Of a stretch of DNA of 64,000 nucleotides, positions 33,773-43,420 are shown one piece after another; the first letter of the stretch is position 1, and every line of letters starts with the position of its first letter. This stretch comes from Paenibacillus pabuli (lineage in GTDB: Bacteria > Bacillota > Bacilli > Paenibacillales > Paenibacillaceae): NCBI RefSeq assembly GCF_039831995.1, contig NZ_JBDOIO010000004.1, positions 1,240,001 to 1,304,000 on the forward strand, read 5' to 3'. The notes under the pieces are model-generated. The model ran no database searches, was not told the DNA's origin, and saw only the letters and a list, made by a program, of their open reading frames with translations. A program made the position numbers and the translations under genes.

Positions 33773-36385
33773 ATGGCTGTAAAGAACGAAGTCGCCCCAG
33801 CAAAAGAACCGACAGCAGGTCAGTATATTCAAACGTTAATTGACAAAGCGAATAAAGCACACGCAGCATTCATGTCCATGGATCAAAAACAGATTGACCG
33901 CATCGTGCAAGCCATGGCGCTGGCAGGTCTGGACAAACACATGATGCTCGCCAAGATGGCAGTGGAAGAAACCGGCCGTGGTGTGTATGAAGATAAAATT
34001 ACCAAAAATATATTTGCAACAGAATATGTGTACCACAGCATTAAATATGACAAAACCGTAGGTGTGATTGAAGATAACGAATATGAGAGCTTCCAAAAAA
34101 TTGCGGAGCCTGTCGGCATCATCATGGGGATTACACCGGTAACTAACCCTACATCCACCACGATGTTCAAGGCATTGATCTCCATCAAAACACGGAACCC
34201 GATCATCTTTGGTTTTCACCCGTCAGCTCAGAACTGCAGCCGTGAAGCCGCCAGAATTCTGCTTGAAGCCGCTGTGAAGCATGGTGCTCCGGCCGACTGT
34301 ATCCAGTGGATCGACGACCCTTCCATGGACCGTACGAACGCACTGATGAATCATAACGATGTGGCGCTCATTCTGGCAACAGGCGGATCAGGCATGGTAC
34401 GGGCCGCATACAGCTGCGGTAAACCGGCACTCGGCGTGGGACCAGGGAACGTGCCTTGCTTTATCGAAAAAACAGCGGATATCAATCAGGCGGTAACGGA
34501 TCTAATTTTGTCCAAATCCTTTGATAACGGCATGATCTGTGCTTCCGAGCAAGCGGTCATCATCGAAGAGCCGATCTTCGACCAGGTGAAAAAGAAAATG
34601 ATTGCGAACGGTTGTTATTTCGTTAACAAGGATGAAGCAGCGAAATTAACAGCAGGTGCCATCAATGCGGAGAAATGTGCGGTTAACCCGGCGATTGTTG
34701 GCCAATCGGCAGTTGCCATTGCGCAAATGTGCGGTATCGAGGTTCCGGCTGGCACCAAAATTCTCGTAGCGGAAATTGAAGGTGTCGGCACCAAGTTCCC
34801 GCTGTCTGCAGAAAAATTAAGTCCGGTACTGGCTTGTTACAAAGTTAAAACCGCAGCTGAAGGGATTGAGCGTGCTGCAGAAGTGGTTGCCTTTGGCGGA
34901 ATGGGTCACTCCTCGGTCATTCACTCGAATAACGAAGAAGTCATAAGTAAATTCGCGGATCGTCTGCAAACGGGACGGATTATCGTGAATTCACCATCCA
35001 CACACGGCGCCATTGGGGACATCTACAACACCAACATGCCGTCATTGACCCTGGGATGTGGTTCATATGGACGTAACTCGACCTCATCGAATGTAACTGC
35101 CGTCAACTTAATCAATGTGAAAAGGGTGGCTCGCCGTACCGTGAATATGCAATGGTTCAAAGTGCCGAACAAAGTGTACTTCGAAAAAGGAGCAACGCAG
35201 TATCTGGCCAAAATGCCTGATATTACTCGCGTAGCCATCGTTACGGATGCCATGATGGTCAAACTGGGCTATGTGGAAAAAGTGGAGCATTATCTGCGTC
35301 AACGCCAAATGCCGGTAGCGATCGAAGTATTCTCGGATGTGGAGCCCGATCCATCAACAACTACGGTAGACCGCGGTACGGAAATGATGCGACGCTTCCA
35401 GCCTGACTGCATTATCGCTCTTGGTGGTGGGTCCCCGATGGATGCTGCCAAAGCCATGTGGCTGTTCTACGAATATCCGGACACGGACTTCAACGATCTG
35501 AAGCAAAAATTCATGGATATCCGTAAACGGATCTACAAATATCCACGCCTTGGATCAAAGGCAAAATTCGTAGCCATCCCGACAACGTCGGGTACAGGCT
35601 CGGAAGTAACATCGTTTGCCGTCATCACGGACAAAAATCTGGGCAACACCAAATATCCGCTCGCAGACTATGAGCTTACACCTGACGTCGCAATCGTAGA
35701 CCCTGAATTCGTATATTCCCTGCCGAAAACAGCCGTTGCAGATACAGGTATGGACGTACTGACACATGCCATCGAAGCGTATGTATCAGTTATGGCGAAT
35801 GATTATACCGATGGTCTGGCCATCAAAGCTATCCAGCTGGTATTTCAATACCTGGAGCAATCGGCGCTGCAAGGTGACAAATTGGCACGTGAGAAAATGC
35901 ATAATGCTTCGACGATTGCCGGCATGGCTTTTGCTAACGCGTTCCTGGGCATTAACCACAGCTTGGCGCACAAATGGGGCGGTCAGTATCACACGGCACA
36001 TGGACGTACCAATGCAATCCTGATGCCGCACGTCATTCGTTATAACGCGAAAAAACCGACTAAATTTGCATCGTTCCCGAAATATTCGCACTTCGTAGCA
36101 GATGAACGGTATGCTGAAATTGCCCGAATTCTGGGATTGCCTGCACGCACTACAGAAGAAGGGGTAAACAGCCTCATCAATGCGATCCGCAAACTGAACA
36201 AAACACTGGGCATTGAGGAATCGTTCCAGGAAATCGGATTCGATGCCAAAGACTTTGAAGCTCATGTGGACTATCTGGCTGATCGCGCATTCGAAGACCA
36301 ATGTACAACTGCTAATCCGAAACTGCCACTGGTGACTGAACTGGCAGACGTTTACCGGAATGCGTTCTACGGACGGTTTGAATAA
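33773..36385 (+). CDS. adhE: Bifunctional acetaldehyde-CoA/alcohol dehydrogenase AdhE
   Basis: An 870-residue fermentative enzyme that reduces acetyl-CoA to acetaldehyde and then to ethanol with NADH. The N-terminal aldehyde dehydrogenase part (~1-440) has the catalytic Cys in [12 protein letters not shown] and [10 protein letters not shown]. The C-terminal iron-dependent alcohol dehydrogenase (~450-870) has [22 protein letters not shown] and the metal-ligand regions [14 protein letters not shown] and [22 protein letters not shown] lies 9 nt before the ATG at 33773; an upstream frame extension lacks support. A perfect Fnr box lies upstream. AdhE normally forms cytoplasmic filaments. Confidence 0.96.
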   Translation: MAVKNEVAPAKEPTAGQYIQTLIDKANKAHAAFMSMDQKQIDRIVQAMALAGLDKHMMLAKMAVEETGRGVYEDKITKNIFATEYVYHSIKYDKTVGVIEDNEYESFQKIAEPVGIIMGITPVTNPTSTTMFKALISIKTRNPIIFGFHPSAQNCSREAARILLEAAVKHGAPADCIQWIDDPSMDRTNALMNHNDVALILATGGSGMVRAAYSCGKPALGVGPGNVPCFIEKTADINQAVTDLILSKSFDNGMICASEQAVIIEEPIFDQVKKKMIANGCYFVNKDEAAKLTAGAINAEKCAVNPAIVGQSAVAIAQMCGIEVPAGTKILVAEIEGVGTKFPLSAEKLSPVLACYKVKTAAEGIERAAEVVAFGGMGHSSVIHSNNEEVISKFADRLQTGRIIVNSPSTHGAIGDIYNTNMPSLTLGCGSYGRNSTSSNVTAVNLINVKRVARRTVNMQWFKVPNKVYFEKGATQYLAKMPDITRVAIVTDAMMVKLGYVEKVEHYLRQRQMPVAIEVFSDVEPDPSTTTVDRGTEMMRRFQPDCIIALGGGSPMDAAKAMWLFYEYPDTDFNDLKQKFMDIRKRIYKYPRLGSKAKFVAIPTTSGTGSEVTSFAVITDKNLGNTKYPLADYELTPDVAIVDPEFVYSLPKTAVADTGMDVLTHAIEAYVSVMANDYTDGLAIKAIQLVFQYLEQSALQGDKLAREKMHNASTIAGMAFANAFLGINHSLAHKWGGQYHTAHGRTNAILMPHVIRYNAKKPTKFASFPKYSHFVADERYAEIARILGLPARTTEEGVNSLINAIRKLNKTLGIEESFQEIGFDAKDFEAHVDYLADRAFEDQCTTANPKLPLVTELADVYRNAFYGRFE

Positions 36386-36423
36386 ACTATAGTGCAAAAT
36401 AGTAAACAATCAGTTTAAGGTTA

Positions 36424-36473
36424 AGGCAGTTTCAGGGTTCCCCGGAAGGGGAGCCCCGATTGCCGTCTTTTTG
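36424..36473 (+). terminator. Intrinsic terminator after adhE
   Basis: GGCA..GGGTTCCCC ggaa GGGGAGCCC..TGCC followed by GTCTTTTTG. Confidence 0.8.
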
Positions 36474-36530
36474 TCGAGAACGGAATCCTTGGGGGATCCG
36501 TTGAATTTAACATTTTACACGACAACGGAG

Positions 36531-36642
36531 GGGCAGAAATAACCTGTAAAAGCGAAGCGTTCGCGTTTATCCCCGGATTTTTCCCTTTAAAAAGGGAACG
36601 AAAAAATCTGGGGATAACAGCGATTGGAAGGTTGTTCTGCCA
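36531..36642. repeat. Large imperfect palindromic element
   Basis: Outer arms GGCAGAAATAACCT (36532) and AGGTTGTTCTGCC (36629) enclose a long hairpin, CGCGTTTATCCCC (36562) with GGGGATAACAGCG (36610), and an inner GGATTTTTCCCTTT/AAAGGG..AAAAAATC. A small GCGAA/TTCGC stem lies near its left side. There is no U tail and no ORF. It may be a MITE- or REP-like element or a structured RNA. Confidence 0.5.
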
Positions 36643-36693
36643 CGCAGTGATCTGGTGTAAACTTTTACTTTCACTATGATCCAGCAACGGTGG

Positions 36694-36757
36694 AGTGAGG
36701 AAGTTCACCAACTTTGTGATAAAAATCACAGATGGTGAAACTGGCAGGACGTATACT
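36694..36757 (+). promoter_or_regulatory. Fnr-dependent promoter of pflBA
   Basis: A perfect Fnr box TGTGATAAAAATCACA (36715-36730) lies upstream of a TATACT -10 (36752-36757). The box centre is ~41.5 bp before the expected start. A degenerate half-match AGTGAGGAAGTTCACC lies at 36694-36709. Confidence 0.7.
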
Positions 36758-36826
36758 GAAAATGTAAGAAAAACATCCATCCCGCGGTTCCGGTTCCCAT
36801 GTAGAGAGAACGTGTTCCGGCTGATA

Positions 36827-36842
36827 TGTGAAAAAGTTCACA
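36827..36842 (+). promoter_or_regulatory. Second perfect Fnr box before pflB
   Basis: TGTGAAAAAGTTCACA, 86 bp before the pflB start and downstream of the first promoter. It could act at a second promoter or as a roadblock. Confidence 0.6.
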
Positions 36843-36927
36843 TTAATCGCGGCTCTGGGCACAGATGAGACGAATTTTGCTGCACCCTGTCATGTGTCCG
36901 GAAATCCAAATTTGTGGAGGGATTACT

Positions 36928-39186
36928 ATGTCGGTGATCGAAAAAGACGTAAAACAACAAACAGGCTGGAGAAACTTTACGAAAGGCACATGGACCAAAT
37001 CCGTGGATGTGAATGATTTTCTGGCACATAACCTGTCTCCGTATTACGGGGATGAGGCATTTCTCGCAGGGGCAACACAGAACACAAAAGAACTGTGGGA
37101 CATCGTATCTGATCTGACCAAAAAAGAACGGGACAACGGCGGCGTACTGGATGTGGACGTAAACACTCCGGCAACGATTGTGTCTCACCAACCAGGGTAT
37201 CTGGATCAATCCAAAGAACAGATCGTCGGTGTACAAACCGATGCTCCATTCAAACGCTCTATTCAGCCAACAGGCGGAATTCGCATGATGATTGATGCAT
37301 GTCAAGCTTACGGCTTCGAAATGCCTCAAGAAGTCATTGATATATTTACCAATATTCGCAAAACACATAATCAGGGTGTATTCGATGCGTATACATCCGA
37401 GATGCGTGCAGCACGCAAAGCAGGCATCATTACCGGTCTGCCTGATGCTTATGGCCGCGGCCGGATTATCGGTGATTATCGCCGGGTTGCTCTGTATGGT
37501 GTGGATTTCCTGATTCGCGCCAAAAAAGCAGAGCTGAACGCTCTTGAAGTGGATGTCATTGATGAAGACGTGATCCGCCTGCGTGAAGAGTTATCCGAAC
37601 AAATCCGGGCTCTGCAGGAATTGAAGCAGCTGGGCGAAATGCACGGCTTCGATATTTCCCTGCCGGCTACCACAGCGAAAGAAGCGTTCCAATGGCTGTA
37701 CTTTGGTTATCTCGCTGCCATCAAAGAGCAAAACGGTGCTGCCATGTCCCTTGGACGTGTATCTTCGTTCCTGGATATCTACATTGAACGTGATTTGCAG
37801 GAAGGCAATTTGACTGAAGAGCAGGCTCAGGAACTGGTTGACCATTTCGTTATGAAACTGCGGATCGTCAAATTCCTGCGTACACCGGATTACAACGAGC
37901 TCTTCAGCGGTGACCCAACGTGGGTGACCGAGTCCATTGGCGGGATGTCCGTGAACGGGGAAACGCGTGTAACGAAAAACAGCTTCCGTTTCCTGCATAC
38001 CCTGCATAATCTGGGACCTGCACCGGAGCCAAACCTGACTGTACTCTGGTCCACCAAACTTCCGGAGGCATTCAAAGAGTATTGCAGCAAAGTGTCGATT
38101 GAAACCAGCTCCATCCAGTATGAGAATGATGATCTGATGCGTCCAATCTACGGAGACGACTACGGTATTGCCTGCTGTGTATCGGCCATGAAGATCGGTA
38201 AACAAATGCAGTTCTTCGGCGCTCGTGCCAATCTGGCGAAAGCTCTGCTGTATGCCATCAATGGTGGACGTGATGAGAAGTCCGGAGCACAGGTCGGACC
38301 GGAGTATCCGGCAATTACAGGCGAGGTGCTGGACTACAATGAAGTCATGAAACGGTTCAAACCGATGATGGAATGGCTGGCTAAACTGTATATGAACACC
38401 CTAAACGTGATCCACTACATGCATGACAAATACAGTTATGAGCGGATTGAAATGGCTCTGCATGACCGCGATATTGTACGTACCATGGCCTGTGGTATTG
38501 CCGGCCTGTCTGTTGCAGCCGACTCCCTAAGTGCAATTAAATATGCAAAAGTGAAACCGATTCGTAACGAGCAAGGCATCGCCGTTGATTTTGAAATTGA
38601 AGGCGAGTTCCCTTGTTACGGTAACAATGAAGACAGTGTCGACAGCATTGCGGTTGAACTGGTGGAGAGCTTCATGGGTATGATCCGCAAACACAAAGCG
38701 TATCGCAATGCCGTTCCAACTCAATCCGTATTGACCATCACATCCAATGTGGTGTACGGCAAAAAAACCGGTACAACACCGGATGGACGTAAAGCAGGCG
38801 AACCGTTTGCTCCAGGTGCAAACCCGATGCATGGACGTGACAAAAAAGGTGCACTGGCATCCTTGGGTTCTGTAGCCAAATTGCCTTACGAACACAGCCT
38901 GGATGGTATCTCAAACACATTCTCGATTGTTCCTAAGGCGCTTGGTAAAGAGTCCGATACCCGTAAATCCAATCTGGTTGCCATGATGGACGGTTATTTC
39001 GGTCAAGGTGCTCACCATCTGAACGTGAACGTGTTCGATCGTCAGCAGTTGATTGATGCCATGGAGCATCCGGAAAACTATCCACAATTGACCGTAAGGG
39101 TATCCGGTTACGCCGTAAACTTCATCAAATTGACGCGTGAGCAGCAGCTGGATGTCATTAACCGGACCTTCCACGGTTCGATGTAA
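36928..39186 (+). CDS. pflB: Formate C-acetyltransferase (pyruvate formate-lyase)
   Basis: A 752-residue glycyl-radical enzyme that splits pyruvate into acetyl-CoA and formate under anaerobic conditions. The adjacent active-site cysteines are in [21 protein letters not shown], and the glycyl-radical site is the C-terminal [11 protein letters not shown]. The ATG at 36928 follows GGAGG by 7 nt. Two perfect Fnr boxes lie upstream. The activating enzyme gene follows 72 bp later. The protein is inactivated by oxygen through cleavage at the radical Gly. Confidence 0.96.
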   Translation: MSVIEKDVKQQTGWRNFTKGTWTKSVDVNDFLAHNLSPYYGDEAFLAGATQNTKELWDIVSDLTKKERDNGGVLDVDVNTPATIVSHQPGYLDQSKEQIVGVQTDAPFKRSIQPTGGIRMMIDACQAYGFEMPQEVIDIFTNIRKTHNQGVFDAYTSEMRAARKAGIITGLPDAYGRGRIIGDYRRVALYGVDFLIRAKKAELNALEVDVIDEDVIRLREELSEQIRALQELKQLGEMHGFDISLPATTAKEAFQWLYFGYLAAIKEQNGAAMSLGRVSSFLDIYIERDLQEGNLTEEQAQELVDHFVMKLRIVKFLRTPDYNELFSGDPTWVTESIGGMSVNGETRVTKNSFRFLHTLHNLGPAPEPNLTVLWSTKLPEAFKEYCSKVSIETSSIQYENDDLMRPIYGDDYGIACCVSAMKIGKQMQFFGARANLAKALLYAINGGRDEKSGAQVGPEYPAITGEVLDYNEVMKRFKPMMEWLAKLYMNTLNVIHYMHDKYSYERIEMALHDRDIVRTMACGIAGLSVAADSLSAIKYAKVKPIRNEQGIAVDFEIEGEFPCYGNNEDSVDSIAVELVESFMGMIRKHKAYRNAVPTQSVLTITSNVVYGKKTGTTPDGRKAGEPFAPGANPMHGRDKKGALASLGSVAKLPYEHSLDGISNTFSIVPKALGKESDTRKSNLVAMMDGYFGQGAHHLNVNVFDRQQLIDAMEHPENYPQLTVRVSGYAVNFIKLTREQQLDVINRTFHGSM

Positions 39187-39258
39187 CAAAAGGGTAAACA
39201 GGAGTAGATCACCATCATAAACGCACAGCGGATGCGGATACAGAAAGGAAGAGGCAGC

Positions 39259-40011
39259 ATGGTTAACGGACATATTCATTCACTCGAAACTTTCGGGACG
39301 GTTGACGGCCCAGGCATCCGCTTCGTGCTTTTTATGCAGGGATGTCACCTGAAATGCCAATATTGCCACAACCCGGATACTTGGGCGCTTGATGGAGGAC
39401 GGGATATGAGCGTGGAGGAAGTTCTCGCAGAGATCGAGCCGTACTTGACCTATTATCGCAGTTCCGGTGGCGGACTGACGGTGTCGGGAGGCGAACCGAC
39501 GCTGCAGGCTCATTTCGTGGGCCAGGTTTTCAAAGAAGTGAAGCAGCGGTGGGGACTGCACACCACCCTGGACAGCAACGGCTACAATGAACCGGATCGT
39601 ATTCTTGACTTGTTGGACCATACGGATCTGGTTATGCTGGATTTGAAGCATATCGATGATGAAAAGCATATCAAGCTTACCGGAAAATCCAATGAGAGAA
39701 CACTTCGGATGGCCCGCTGGTTATCGGATCATGGCCGGAAAATGTGGATCCGGCACGTATACGTGCCAGGCATTCATGATGATGAACAAGATCTCCTTAA
39801 CCTGGGACGTTATATCGGTACATTGAAAGGTGTGGAGAAGTTTGAGATTTTGCCTTATCACCAGATGGGCATTTACAAATGGCAGGGGCTGGGCAAGGTG
39901 TATCCGCTGGATGGCGTTCCGTCTCCAACCGAAGAAGAAGTGGAACGGGCGTACCGCCTGATTGAACAGGGCCGGAAGGAAACGGTGGGCACACTTGCTC
40001 GGGCAAAATGA
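39259..40011 (+). CDS. pflA: Pyruvate formate-lyase-activating enzyme
   Basis: A 250-residue radical SAM enzyme that installs the glycyl radical in PflB. The cluster motif C-x3-C-x2-C is in QGCHLKCQYCHNPDTW, preceded by the family start HSLETFGTVDGPGIRFV; a GGGLTVSGGEP block follows. AAAGGAAGAGG precedes the ATG at 39259. It is cotranscribed with pflB and ends before a terminator. Confidence 0.95.
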   Translation: MVNGHIHSLETFGTVDGPGIRFVLFMQGCHLKCQYCHNPDTWALDGGRDMSVEEVLAEIEPYLTYYRSSGGGLTVSGGEPTLQAHFVGQVFKEVKQRWGLHTTLDSNGYNEPDRILDLLDHTDLVMLDLKHIDDEKHIKLTGKSNERTLRMARWLSDHGRKMWIRHVYVPGIHDDEQDLLNLGRYIGTLKGVEKFEILPYHQMGIYKWQGLGKVYPLDGVPSPTEEEVERAYRLIEQGRKETVGTLARAK

Positions 40012-40068
40012 TCCATCTCCACGGGTCCGCTAGAAAATGAACATTTTTATAAATGGACCCACCATTCA

Positions 40069-40108
40069 AGCAGTCTTTGCGACAGACGTCGTAAAGGCTG
40101 TTTTTTTG
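40069..40108 (+). terminator. Intrinsic terminator after pflA
   Basis: CAGTCTTTGCGAC agac GTCGTAAAGGCTG hairpin followed by TTTTTTT. Confidence 0.9.
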
Positions 40109-40259
40109 TTGTATTTTACATGAGGATAACGAAGAGGCTTGTTCAGTAAAGGATTTTATCCCTTCATTGATGAATTGTCATCCTTACGATGGAAGCTCCG
40201 GCTTTTTATAATCAGAGTGTAAAACCAAATGCGCAATATGCCGAGGAGGGTCAACGACG

Positions 40260-41624
40260 ATGAAAAAAAGAATGATAATGCTGCTCTCACTGCTGCTTGT
40301 AACGTCCTGGACGCTGGCTGCATGTTCGGGCTCAGGGAACGAAAACCCGCAAGGAGCCTCAGGCTCCAAACCGGAGACGAGCAAGGAACCAGTGGAGATG
40401 CTGCTGCGTCACACCCAAGTAGGGGCGGATAAACAGAAACGGTTGGCCATTCTGCAGGACGTCGTCGACAAAGTGGAAAGTGAGGTCCCTAATCTGACCT
40501 TTACCCTGGATGGAGTCGAATCCGACGTGAACCGGAAGGAAAAGCTTCGCGGGGAGATGGCGGCCGGCAATCCGCCGGATATTTTCGAATTGTTCGGCAG
40601 CCCGGATTCCAAAGTGTATGCCAAGGAAGGCATGCTGCTGGATCTCACGCCGATTTTGCAAGAGCTGGGCATTCAGGACCAGTTTACATCCCTTGAACCG
40701 TTCACGTACGAAGGTAAAGTATACGGGCTGCCGATTGGTGGTTCGGGTGAAGGCTTTTTCTACAACAAAGAATATTTCGAACAAAAGGGCTGGCAAGCAC
40801 CGACCACCATGGCTGAACTCGACAACATGCTGGCCGAGATCAAAGCGGATGGGAAAGTGCCGCTTGCATCTGCTTCCAAGGCTGGCTGGGTCCCGCTGAT
40901 GTTAACGAACCATCTGTGGTCCCGTTATGCCGGTCCCGAGATTACCGCGAAGTTTGCAACAGGTGAAGCCAAGTGGACCGACCCGGGTGTGGTTCAAGGT
41001 TTTGCGAAGCATAAGGAATGGGTCGATAAAGGCTATTTCAAAAAAGGCGAGCTCGGCTTCGAGTATGCAGAGTATACAACGCAATTTACGAGTGGCGAGG
41101 CCATTCTGATGTATGACGGAACATGGAAATCATCTGTATTCAAGGAAGGTCAGAGCGGGGAATCACTGATCGGCAAGGTTGGATTTTTCAATATGCCGCC
41201 GGTAGAGAACGGAGTGGGAGATCAGACTTCCCTCATGCGTGACGTCAATAATGGATATGGTTTCTCGGCATCCGTAGCGGAAGATCCACAGAAGCTGAAG
41301 GCGGTAAAAGCGTTTATCAAAAACTTCTACAATGAAGACATGCAGGTGCGTGGACTTGTGGAAGATGGGGTGCTTCCTGCCATGAAGCTGGATGAGAAGG
41401 TATTAACGGACAGCATTACCGACGAGTTGATGAAAGAAATCGTTGCTGTCCTGAATGCATCCAAAACATCATTCCCTGCATTTGATGCGCTGGTTCAGGC
41501 AGATGTGACTACCGAGATCAGCAACCTGCAGATTCAAAAACTGATTGGCGGGCAGACCACGCCGGAGAAAATGGCGGAGGAGCTGCAGCAAGTCCAGGAG
41601 GAAGCCAACGCTTCCGTGGAATAG
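40260..41624 (+). CDS. ABC transporter sugar-binding lipoprotein (GlcNAc-oligomer candidate)
   Basis: A 454-residue extracellular solute-binding protein. Lipobox LAAC is at ~22, then a Ser/Gly/Pro-rich linker and the family fold (EMAAGNPPDIFELFGSP, YEGKVYGLPIGGSGEGFFYN). GGAGGGTCAACGACG precedes the ATG. It opens an operon with two permeases, a two-component system and a NagZ-type enzyme. The ligand is therefore probably an N-acetylglucosamine-containing oligomer, but this rests on context only. Confidence 0.92.
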   Translation: MKKRMIMLLSLLLVTSWTLAACSGSGNENPQGASGSKPETSKEPVEMLLRHTQVGADKQKRLAILQDVVDKVESEVPNLTFTLDGVESDVNRKEKLRGEMAAGNPPDIFELFGSPDSKVYAKEGMLLDLTPILQELGIQDQFTSLEPFTYEGKVYGLPIGGSGEGFFYNKEYFEQKGWQAPTTMAELDNMLAEIKADGKVPLASASKAGWVPLMLTNHLWSRYAGPEITAKFATGEAKWTDPGVVQGFAKHKEWVDKGYFKKGELGFEYAEYTTQFTSGEAILMYDGTWKSSVFKEGQSGESLIGKVGFFNMPPVENGVGDQTSLMRDVNNGYGFSASVAEDPQKLKAVKAFIKNFYNEDMQVRGLVEDGVLPAMKLDEKVLTDSITDELMKEIVAVLNASKTSFPAFDALVQADVTTEISNLQIQKLIGGQTTPEKMAEELQQVQEEANASVE

Positions 41625-41675
41625 TAGATACAATCTAGCCAAAGCTGCAACTGAAGTTACTGAAGGAGGCTGAAC

Positions 41676-42560
41676 ATGAATACTTCACTCCGCAGCCCGC
41701 TCATTTATGCTCTGTTTGTATTGCCGGCATTGATTTTGTTTGTGATGTTTTTTCTATATCCAATTGGCAGCTCGCTGTACTATAGCCTGACCAGCTGGAA
41801 TGGTGTTTCGACAGACCCACGATTTGTGGGTTTGTCGAATTACGCCAAGGCTTTAACGGATGAACGTTTTTGGATCTCCACACGGAATAACGGCTTTTTT
41901 ATCGGATTTTCCGTATTGATTCAGGTTCCGCTGATTGTATTATTCTCACTACTTATTGCCAACGTCAAGCGATTAAAGGGGGTATACAAAACAGCTGTTT
42001 TTCTACCTTCCATTATGTCAACGGCAGTAATCGGTATTTTGTGGGGATTTATCTATGAGCCCAACATTGGGCTGTTGAACCAACTGCTGAATACGTTTGG
42101 CATTCCGCCGGTTTATTGGCTTTCGGATAATCGTTTCGCGATGCTGTCCATTCTTGTGACCAATGCCTGGCAGTGGACCGGATTTTACATTGTCATGGTA
42201 CTGGCGGCCATTCTCGCCATTCCCCGTGATCTGGAGGAAGCTGCAGCCATCGATGGTGCTACGGCAGTACAGCGGGCCACCCGAATCACGCTGCCACTCA
42301 TCAGGCCCATTATTTCGGTTGTCATTATGCTGTCCATTGCCGGAGCGATGAAGGCGGCGGATATTGTGCTTGTCATGACCAAAGGTGGTCCCGCCGGGTC
42401 TACAGAGGTTCTCGCCACGTACATGATCAAATATGCAATTACCAATTTTAAATATGGGTACGGCAATACCGTAGCGGTCCTGATCTTTGCTCTGACACTT
42501 GTGCTGACAGCCGTATACCAACTGCTGGTGGCAAGGCACAACGAAAGGGTGGAGTATTGA
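41676..42560 (+). CDS. ABC transporter permease (MalF-like)
   Basis: A 294-residue inner-membrane permease with about six membrane segments. The EAA loop DLEEAAAIDGATAVQRATRITLP is near residue 190, and the N-terminal FVLPALILFVMFFLYPIGSSLYYSLTSWNG is typical. AAGGAGG lies 7 nt before the ATG. The stop overlaps the next permease start (TGATG). Confidence 0.93.
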   Translation: MNTSLRSPLIYALFVLPALILFVMFFLYPIGSSLYYSLTSWNGVSTDPRFVGLSNYAKALTDERFWISTRNNGFFIGFSVLIQVPLIVLFSLLIANVKRLKGVYKTAVFLPSIMSTAVIGILWGFIYEPNIGLLNQLLNTFGIPPVYWLSDNRFAMLSILVTNAWQWTGFYIVMVLAAILAIPRDLEEAAAIDGATAVQRATRITLPLIRPIISVVIMLSIAGAMKAADIVLVMTKGGPAGSTEVLATYMIKYAITNFKYGYGNTVAVLIFALTLVLTAVYQLLVARHNERVEY

Positions 42561-43390
42561 TGGCAAAGAATATACGAGCCAGTATTCCTCATGTGCTGTT
42601 GATGCTGTATTTAATCGCCATTTTATTTCCTTTTTTATTCGTGATCTTCTCTTCATTCAAACAGGATAACAATGAGATCGCTCTCCATCCGTTTGGTTTG
42701 CCAACCAACTGGGTGTTCAGCAATTACGTGGAGGCCTGGGTCAACGCCAAGATCGGTACGTATTTCTGGAACAGCATGTATATCTCGGTGCTCTCTTCGG
42801 CAGGTACCATTATACTGGGCGCGATGTTTGCCTTTGCCGTAACCCGGATGAGACACCGCAAGTGGAGCCTGTTTCTCTACAGTCTCATACTGGCTGGTAT
42901 GCTCATTCCGAATAATGCGCTGATGCTGCCCATTTATTTGCTCGTCCGCAAGCTTGGCATATTGGATACGCATTTGGCTCTGATTGTTCCCTATGTAGCG
43001 AATGCAATTCCTTTTACGATTATCATACTGGCTGCTTTTATGAGATCACTCCCCGGAGAGATAGAGGAAGCAGCGGTAATGGATGGCTTGAGGGCCCCAG
43101 GGATCTTTGCTAAAATAGTGATACCTCTTACGGTTCCAGCCATCGTTACGGTATTTATCGTGAATTTCCTCGGCAACTGGAACGAATTTTTGCTCGCCAA
43201 TTATTTCCTATCTACAGATAAGCTGCGCACCCTGCCTGTAGGCATGGTCCAGTTTCGTGATCAGTACCAGATGAACTATGCCCAGATGTCCGCAGGAATT
43301 GTATATAGTGTTGTGCCTGTCATTGTTATTTACGCCATACTACAGGAGAAAATTATTGAAGGTGTGACCGCAGGCGGCGTCAAGGGTTGA
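42560..43390 (+). CDS. ABC transporter permease (MalG-like)
   Basis: A 276-residue permease with about six membrane segments. FPFLFVIFSSFKQDNNEI follows the first segment, the EAA loop is EIEEAAVMDGLRAPGIFAKIVIP, and the end GVTAGGVKG is characteristic. Its ATG overlaps the TGA of the previous gene, with GGTGGAG just upstream, so translation is coupled. No ATPase gene is in the operon. Confidence 0.93.
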   Translation: MAKNIRASIPHVLLMLYLIAILFPFLFVIFSSFKQDNNEIALHPFGLPTNWVFSNYVEAWVNAKIGTYFWNSMYISVLSSAGTIILGAMFAFAVTRMRHRKWSLFLYSLILAGMLIPNNALMLPIYLLVRKLGILDTHLALIVPYVANAIPFTIIILAAFMRSLPGEIEEAAVMDGLRAPGIFAKIVIPLTVPAIVTVFIVNFLGNWNEFLLANYFLSTDKLRTLPVGMVQFRDQYQMNYAQMSAGIVYSVVPVIVIYAILQEKIIEGVTAGGVKG

Positions 43391-43420
43391 TGGCCTACGC
43401 GGTTATTGGGGAGAACGGAT

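Noticed and set aside
35786..36409. 207-codon open frame antisense to adhE
   Set aside because: It is a shadow of the strongly conserved AdhE C-terminal domain; Cys/His/Phe-rich composition is typical of antisense translation.
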